Assembly: GCF_900536025.1 (NCBI RefSeq)
Contig: NZ_UNOZ01000013.1
Coordinates: 434,001 to 498,000, forward strand
From: Pseudomonas reidholzensis
GTDB lineage: Bacteria > Pseudomonadota > Gammaproteobacteria > Pseudomonadales > Pseudomonadaceae
Reading direction: 5' to 3'
DNA: 64,000 nt
The notes below the pieces were generated by a model. It did not search any database and had not been told where the DNA came from. It saw only the letters and a program-made list of their open reading frames with translations. The translations under genes were made by a program, and so were the position numbers. This document shows, piece after piece, positions 56,996 through 64,000 of this stretch. Every line of letters starts with the position of its first letter. The first letter of the stretch is position 1.

Positions 56996-57922
56996 TCAGG
57001 CGTGGGCGACACGCACCCACCAGCGCGTGCGCTCGACCACGCGCACCGGCAACAGGTGGCTAATGTTGCGCAGCATCAACGCCGGCTCATCGAGGCGGAA
57101 CACGCCCGACAGGCGCAGCGCGGCGACCTCGGCGTCACAGCCCAGCCAACCTTGGCGATAGCGGCCGGCCTCAGCGAGGAAGTCGTCCAGGCGAATGTCG
57201 CTGACGATCAGCAGGCCGCGGCTCCAGGCAAACGGGTCGAGTGCGCCCGGGGCCAGCTCGCGCAAGCCGCCGGCCTCGATCGCCAGGCCGCTGCCGGCCT
57301 GCACGGTGCGGCTGCCGCTGTTGGCGGTCACCCGCACTTCGCCACGTTCGACATGCAGCTCGCTGTAGCCCTCGCGTTCACGCAGCACCGCGCGTGCTTG
57401 CTGGCCTTCACAGAGCGCGAAGCGGCAGCTTGCGCGCCAGGCATTGCCGTCCAGCAGCACTTCGCCGCTGCGCAGGATCAGCTCGCGGCCTTGCACGTCC
57501 AGCGCACTGTTGCTGTTCAACGTCACCTGCAGGTCGCTGCCCAGGTCGAGCTGGCGGCGCTCGCCGGTGGCGGTGGCGAAGTCGCTGCGCCATCCCGGCG
57601 GGGCCTTGCTGACCAGCAAGGTGGTGCTGCCCACGGCCAGGCCGACGCCGAGCAGCTTGAGCAGGCGCCGGCGGCTGACATCGGTTTCGGCGCGGCGCAG
57701 CAGGGCGCTGGTCTGCACCGCGTCGGGCAACTGGCTGGCCTGGAACTGCCCACTGAGCTGGCGCATGCGTTGCCAGGCCAGCTCGTGGCGCCCGTCACGC
57801 TGGCGCCAGGCCTGCAGTTGCGCGTGCAGCTCGGCGTGGTCCGGGTGATCGCGCAAGCGCATCTGCCATTCGATGGCCTGGCACACGATCGCCTGCGGCA
57901 AGCGCTCGGCGCTGGCACTCAT
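56996..57922 (-). CDS. FecR-type transmembrane sensor (anti-sigma regulator)
   Basis: 308 aa from the ATG at 57922, which overlaps the FecI stop by 4 bp. Cytoplasmic DUF4880 domain at about 10-57 (AIEWQMRLRDHP, AWQRMRQLSGQF), a membrane segment about 88-105 (LLKLLGVGLAVGSTTLLV), the periplasmic FecR domain about 110-205 (GERRQLDLGSDLQVTLNSNS) and a C-terminal STN-contact domain (DIRLDDFLAEAGRYRQGWL). It holds the sigma factor in check until the receptor reports its ligand. A 67-bp gap separates it from the receptor gene. Confidence 0.94.
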   Translation of the reverse strand: MSASAERLPQAIVCQAIEWQMRLRDHPDHAELHAQLQAWRQRDGRHELAWQRMRQLSGQFQASQLPDAVQTSALLRRAETDVSRRRLLKLLGVGLAVGSTTLLVSKAPPGWRSDFATATGERRQLDLGSDLQVTLNSNSALDVQGRELILRSGEVLLDGNAWRASCRFALCEGQQARAVLREREGYSELHVERGEVRVTANSGSRTVQAGSGLAIEAGGLRELAPGALDPFAWSRGLLIVSDIRLDDFLAEAGRYRQGWLGCDAEVAALRLSGVFRLDEPALMLRNISHLLPVRVVERTRWWVRVAHA

Positions 57923-58437
57923 GGCGCGCCCTCGAAGCACACCTGGTAGCAGTGCAGAAGGGCGCTCGCCACATGGCGTTCGGCGGTGCGGCTGGAGATG
58001 CCCAGCTGCTCGGCCACCTGGGAGTGGGTCAGGCCGCCCAGCTGGTACAGCAGGAAGGCCTCGCGCACGGCCGGCTTGAGCCCGTCGAGCATCTGCGCGA
58101 TGCGCTCCAGGCACTGCAAGGCCTCGTGGCGCACCTCGGGTGAAGGGTGGCTGGCCTCGGGCAGCCGGCCCAGGGCGTCGAGGTAGGCGCGTTCCAGCGC
58201 ATCACGGCGCCAATGGTCGATCACCAGGCCGCGGGCGATGCGCGCCAGCAGTGCGCGCGGGGCACGGTCACTGACCGGCTGGTTGCGCACCAGCAGGCGC
58301 ACGAAGGTGTCCTGGGCCAGGTCGGCCGCCTGCTGCGAGCAGCCGAGCGAGCGCCGCAACCAGGCTTGCAGCCAGCCGTGGTGGGCGCCATACAAGGCAT
58401 CGAGCGGGAGGGTCGAATCCGATTCAGGCAGCGACAT
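57919..58437 (-). CDS. FecI-type ECF sigma factor
   Basis: 172 aa from the ATG at 58437; upstream in-frame starts extend into a poorly conserved arginine-rich region. Sigma region 2 spans about 10-75 (LYGAHHGWLQAWLRRSLG, AADLAQDTFVRLL) and region 4 about 105-160 (LKPAVREAFLLYQLGGLTHS, GISSRTAERHVASAL). It would direct transcription of the receptor operon when FecR signals. First gene of the operon. I could not find a convincing Fur box upstream although the family is usually iron-repressed. Confidence 0.94.
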   Translation of the reverse strand: MSLPESDSTLPLDALYGAHHGWLQAWLRRSLGCSQQAADLAQDTFVRLLVRNQPVSDRAPRALLARIARGLVIDHWRRDALERAYLDALGRLPEASHPSPEVRHEALQCLERIAQMLDGLKPAVREAFLLYQLGGLTHSQVAEQLGISSRTAERHVASALLHCYQVCFEGAP

Positions 58438-58538
58438 GCAACGCCTCGGGGCAGACGTGAATGGAGAAATGAGGAATGCGCGCACCATAAACACGAATCG
58501 TTCCCAATTCAATTGTTTTTAGTGATTACTCAACGGGC

Positions 58539-58582
58539 GTGTGGGAGCGGCCTTGCGTCGCGATGGGGCGCGCAGCGGCCCC
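58539..58582. repeat. REP-like element (divergent)
   Basis: GTGTGGGAGCGGCCTTGCG with downstream GCGCAGCGGCCCC arms; a second small inverted repeat GTGGGAGC/GCTCCCAC lies at 58635-58657. Both differ from the common REP form. No gene is visible in 58438-58675. Confidence 0.6.
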
Positions 58583-58675
58583 AAAATGGCTCAGCCACAC
58601 AGGTATTCGAGATCAGGGCAGGGGGCAAAGCAGCGTGGGAGCCAAGGCAGCTCCCACTGGAGGAAAGGGCTAAGA

Positions 58676-58843
58676 TCAGACGCTGACAGCTTTGCCGTCG
58701 CTGCGGCTCTGCTCCAGCAGCATGCTCAGTTGCGCCACTTGGCGCTGCAGTTGGTCACGCTCTTCCTTCAGACGGCGCAGTTCATCACGGCGTACGGAGA
58801 CATAAAGGGTCTGGACGGGAGTAGCTGGCATAAAGTTACCCAT
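58676..58843 (-). CDS. 55-aa coiled-coil protein
   Basis: ATG at 58843 with GAGG 7 bases upstream and TGA at 58676-58678. The second half is a strong amphipathic helix with heptad spacing (DELRRLKEERDQLQRQVAQL, then SMLLEQSR), suggesting a dimeric coiled coil; the first 18 residues form a possible beta strand (VQTLYVSV). No signal peptide or membrane segment. It is the only open frame in the 605-bp gap between fecI and gnd that has both a ribosome-binding site and a protein-like composition. Function unknown. Confidence 0.72.
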   Translation of the reverse strand: MGNFMPATPVQTLYVSVRRDELRRLKEERDQLQRQVAQLSMLLEQSRSDGKAVSV

Positions 58844-59042
58844 TGCACACCTCGCAATTGGCTAGTGACATTTTTAAGCGTAGACGCTTCGCGCGGGGCG
58901 CATTCTGAATTCTTTCTGCAGTCATGGGAACTTTTTTGTTTATCGTTGTCACGCCGTTCGTCGCTGAACCCTCGGGCGAAGTGCTGGACTAATCTGAAAA
59001 CCTGAACTGCCTTGTCATCCATTTCTGAGGGAGCGTCGGCAC

Positions 59043-60022
59043 ATGCAACTGGGAATCGTCGGGCTGGGCCGCATGGGCGGCAATATCGCAAGACGGCTGA
59101 TGCGTGCAGGGCATCATACTGTGGTCCACGATCGTAACCGCGAGGCGGTGACCGCCCTGCACAAAGAGGGCGCAAGCGGTGCGCACGACCTCGGCGCGTT
59201 GATTCAGAAGCTCGAGGCGCCACGCGCCGTGTGGGTGATGCTGCCGGCCGGTGAGGCGACCGAGCAGACCATCGCCCAGTTGGCCGAGCTGCTCGAGCCG
59301 GGCGATGCGATCATCGATGGCGGCAACACCTTCTACAAGGACGACATGCGCCGGGCCAGCGAGCTGGCCACGCGCGGCCTGCACTACCTCGACGTCGGCA
59401 CTTCCGGCGGCGTGTGGGGCCTGGAGCGCGGCTACTGCATGATGATCGGCGGCGAGAAGGACGTCTTCGAGCGCCTCGAACCCCTGTTCAAGGCGCTTGC
59501 CCCGGGCGTTGGTGACATCCCCCGCACCCAGGGCCGCAGCGGCGAACCGGCGCGTGCCGAGCACGGCTATATCCATGCCGGCCCGGCGGGTTCGGGGCAT
59601 TACGTGAAGATGGTCCACAACGGCATCGAATACGGCCTGATGCAGGCCTATGCCGAGGGCTTCGACCTGCTGCGCAGCAAGGGCGGCCCGGAGCTGCCCG
59701 AGGCGCAGCGCTTCGACCTCGACGTGGCGGAGATCGCCGAAGTCTGGCGGCGCGGCAGCGTGGTCACCTCGTGGCTGCTCGACCTGACCGCCGATGCCCT
59801 GGTCGCCGACCCGGCGCTGGCCGACTTCAGCGGCTCGGTGTCGGACAGTGGCGAAGGCCGCTGGACCATCGACGCCGCGGTCGAGCAGGCGGTCCCCGTG
59901 CCGGTGCTCTCCAGCGCCCTGTTCGCGCGCTTCCGCTCGCGCCAGCAGCAGGGCACCTTTGGCGATAAAGTGCTCTCGGCCATGCGCCTGGGCTTTGGTG
60001 GGCATGTCGAGAAAAAACGCGA

Positions 60023-60026
<4 letters not shown>
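59043..60026 (+). CDS. gnd: 6-phosphogluconate dehydrogenase, decarboxylating (short, GndA-type)
   Basis: 327 aa, the short form (about 300-330 aa) rather than the 470-aa enteric type; short forms are often NAD-preferring. N-terminal Rossmann motif [17 protein letters not shown], the substrate block [18 protein letters not shown], and [20 protein letters not shown] with catalytic lysine and asparagine. It oxidises 6-phosphogluconate to ribulose-5-phosphate and CO2. The stop overlaps the zwf start by 4 bp, so the two oxidative pentose-phosphate steps are co-translated. Confidence 0.95.
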
Positions 60027-61525
<1,499 letters not shown>

Positions 61526-61531
61526 TGCACT

Positions 61532-61632
61532 GGGGCTGCTGCGCAGCCCATCGCGGGCAAGCCCGCTCCTACAGAGGGCTGAGCTGCGCCTGTAGGAGCG
61601 GGCTTGCCCGCGATGGGCCGCAAAGCGGCCCC
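61532..61632. repeat. REP pair nested in a larger inverted repeat (CTTGCCC variant)
   Basis: 61532-61574 and 61590-61632 are inverted copies, each with a GGGCAAGCCCGC stem and outer GGGGCTGC/GCGGCCCC arms. It fills most of the 204-bp gap between zwf and the GH15 gene, which share direction. Confidence 0.92.
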
Positions 61633-61729
61633 AACTATCTCGACTCCGGGTCGGAACTTAACCCACCCATTGGCCAGACCAACCTAGAGACCCTCGAAAA
61701 CCCAGGAACCCCCCACTCAAGGAGCGCCA

Positions 61730-63526
<1,797 letters not shown>

Positions 63527-63539
63527 GGCCGGGCCGGAC

Positions 63540-63561
63540 AAGCCCCTGATTGATGGGGCTT
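63540..63561. terminator. bidirectional terminator hairpin between GH15 gene and HU gene
   Basis: AAGCCCC and GGGGCTT form a 7-bp stem with an 8-nt loop in the 42-bp convergent gap. There is only a short T content after the stem in either direction. Confidence 0.55.
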
Positions 63562-63568
63562 AGCTCTC

Positions 63569-63850
63569 TCAGAATGCGGGGTTGACCGTTCGTTTCAGGC
63601 CTTGACCGGCTTTGAACGTGGGCTTGTTGCACGATGGAATGTTGATCCTCTGCTTGGTGCGCGGATTGCGCCCGACGCGTGGCTTGGTTTGGGAAACGCT
63701 GAAGGAGCCGAAGTTGACGATGCCGACGGCTTTGCCTTGCTTCAGCGTTTCTCCAACGGCTTCCAGGATCGAGTCCAGCGCCTTTCGCGCCAGGATTTTA
63801 GAGATGCCGGCACGTTCGGCGATAGCGGCGACCAGTTGTTTTTTATTCAT
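63569..63850 (-). CDS. HU-family DNA-binding protein
   Basis: 93 aa, normal HU length. Helical dimer part 1-40 (MNKKQLVAAIAERAGISK) followed by the beta-arm region with VNFGSFSVSQTKPRVGRNPR and a C-terminal KPTFKAGQGLKRTV. It binds and bends DNA as a nucleoid protein. It is one of several HU paralogues expected in a pseudomonad; the sequence resembles the HupN-type more than HupB, but that is a light call. AGGAT lies 7 bases before the ATG. The 150 bp upstream to the window end show no other gene. Confidence 0.94.
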   Translation of the reverse strand: MNKKQLVAAIAERAGISKILARKALDSILEAVGETLKQGKAVGIVNFGSFSVSQTKPRVGRNPRTKQRINIPSCNKPTFKAGQGLKRTVNPAF

Positions 63851-64000
63851 GGCTTCATCCTGAGCGAGACAGTGAGTAACTCGGCATCGATCACCTCCCT
63901 ACTTGCGGTAGGGGAGGTGTGCGCTGGGTGCAGTGTCTGGATATTGGCCGGGGGTGCACAACTGGCAAAAATGCTAGGTAGGGGCATGGAATCTGTTTGG

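Noticed and set aside
58438..58538. Fur box ahead of fecI
   Set aside because: Looked for the usual Fur pattern in this gap; the best stretch near 58495-58515 has too few matches to report.

Overview
The window reads as a chromosomal segment of a fluorescent Pseudomonas, most likely of the P. putida group. The reasons are high GC, genus-typical REP palindromes (CGCGGGTAAACCCGC stems) in many gene gaps, a PrrF-type iron-responsive small RNA, the liuABCD order, and a glgA-treZ-malQ-treY / glgX / glgB-treS-glgE island. The species call is inference from gene content; nothing was searched.

Layout. 1-6.4 kb: end of a CBS-domain gene, a LysR regulator, a leucine-rich-repeat protein kinase, propionyl-CoA synthetase (prpE), a ZapE-type ATPase, a small DUF465-like protein and tRNA-Gln(UUG). 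6.4-11.6 kb: a leftward light-sensing phosphorelay (bacteriophytochrome kinase, small receiver, hybrid kinase). 11.8-18.2 kb: a rightward Csu-type archaic chaperone-usher pilus operon. 18.3-21.6 kb: an M14 carboxypeptidase, a sigma-region-4/FecR-N fusion protein, the PrrF RNA with Fur-box-like promoter, a DUF3077-like protein and a CI/LexA-like regulator. 21.8-29.2 kb: leucine/isovalerate catabolism (liuDCBA, leftward) divergent from an acyl-CoA synthetase, with two matching palindromes between them. 29.0-31.85 kb: a tandemly duplicated unit with two miniature RHS-core genes of different C-termini. 31.9-53.1 kb: the alpha-glucan/trehalose island. 53.7-58.4 kb: iron uptake (esterase, TonB receptor with signalling domain, FecR, FecI). 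58.7-63.9 kb: a 55-aa coiled-coil protein, gnd-zwf, a GH15 hydrolase and an HU protein.

How it works together. The sugar island holds both routes of the trehalose-glucan network. GlgA makes linear glucan; GlgX debranches it; TreY and TreZ turn chain ends into trehalose; MalQ recycles short oligomers. TreS-maltokinase converts trehalose to maltose-1-phosphate, GlgE polymerises it and GlgB branches the product. The iron genes lie in two places: the PrrF/fusion-protein locus and a complete surface-signalling xenosiderophore locus.

The least ordinary region is 29-31.9 kb. A unit of about 1.4 kb (181 bp of the acyl-CoA synthetase 3' end, an RHS-core gene, a leader hairpin and a 45-bp motif) is present twice, but the two RHS genes have unrelated C-terminal domains. 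One carries a His-Gly / Ser-Cys pattern like clan CD cysteine peptidases. Second is the sigma4-DUF4880-transmembrane fusion beside prrF, which looks like a FecI/FecR remnant turned into a separate protein.
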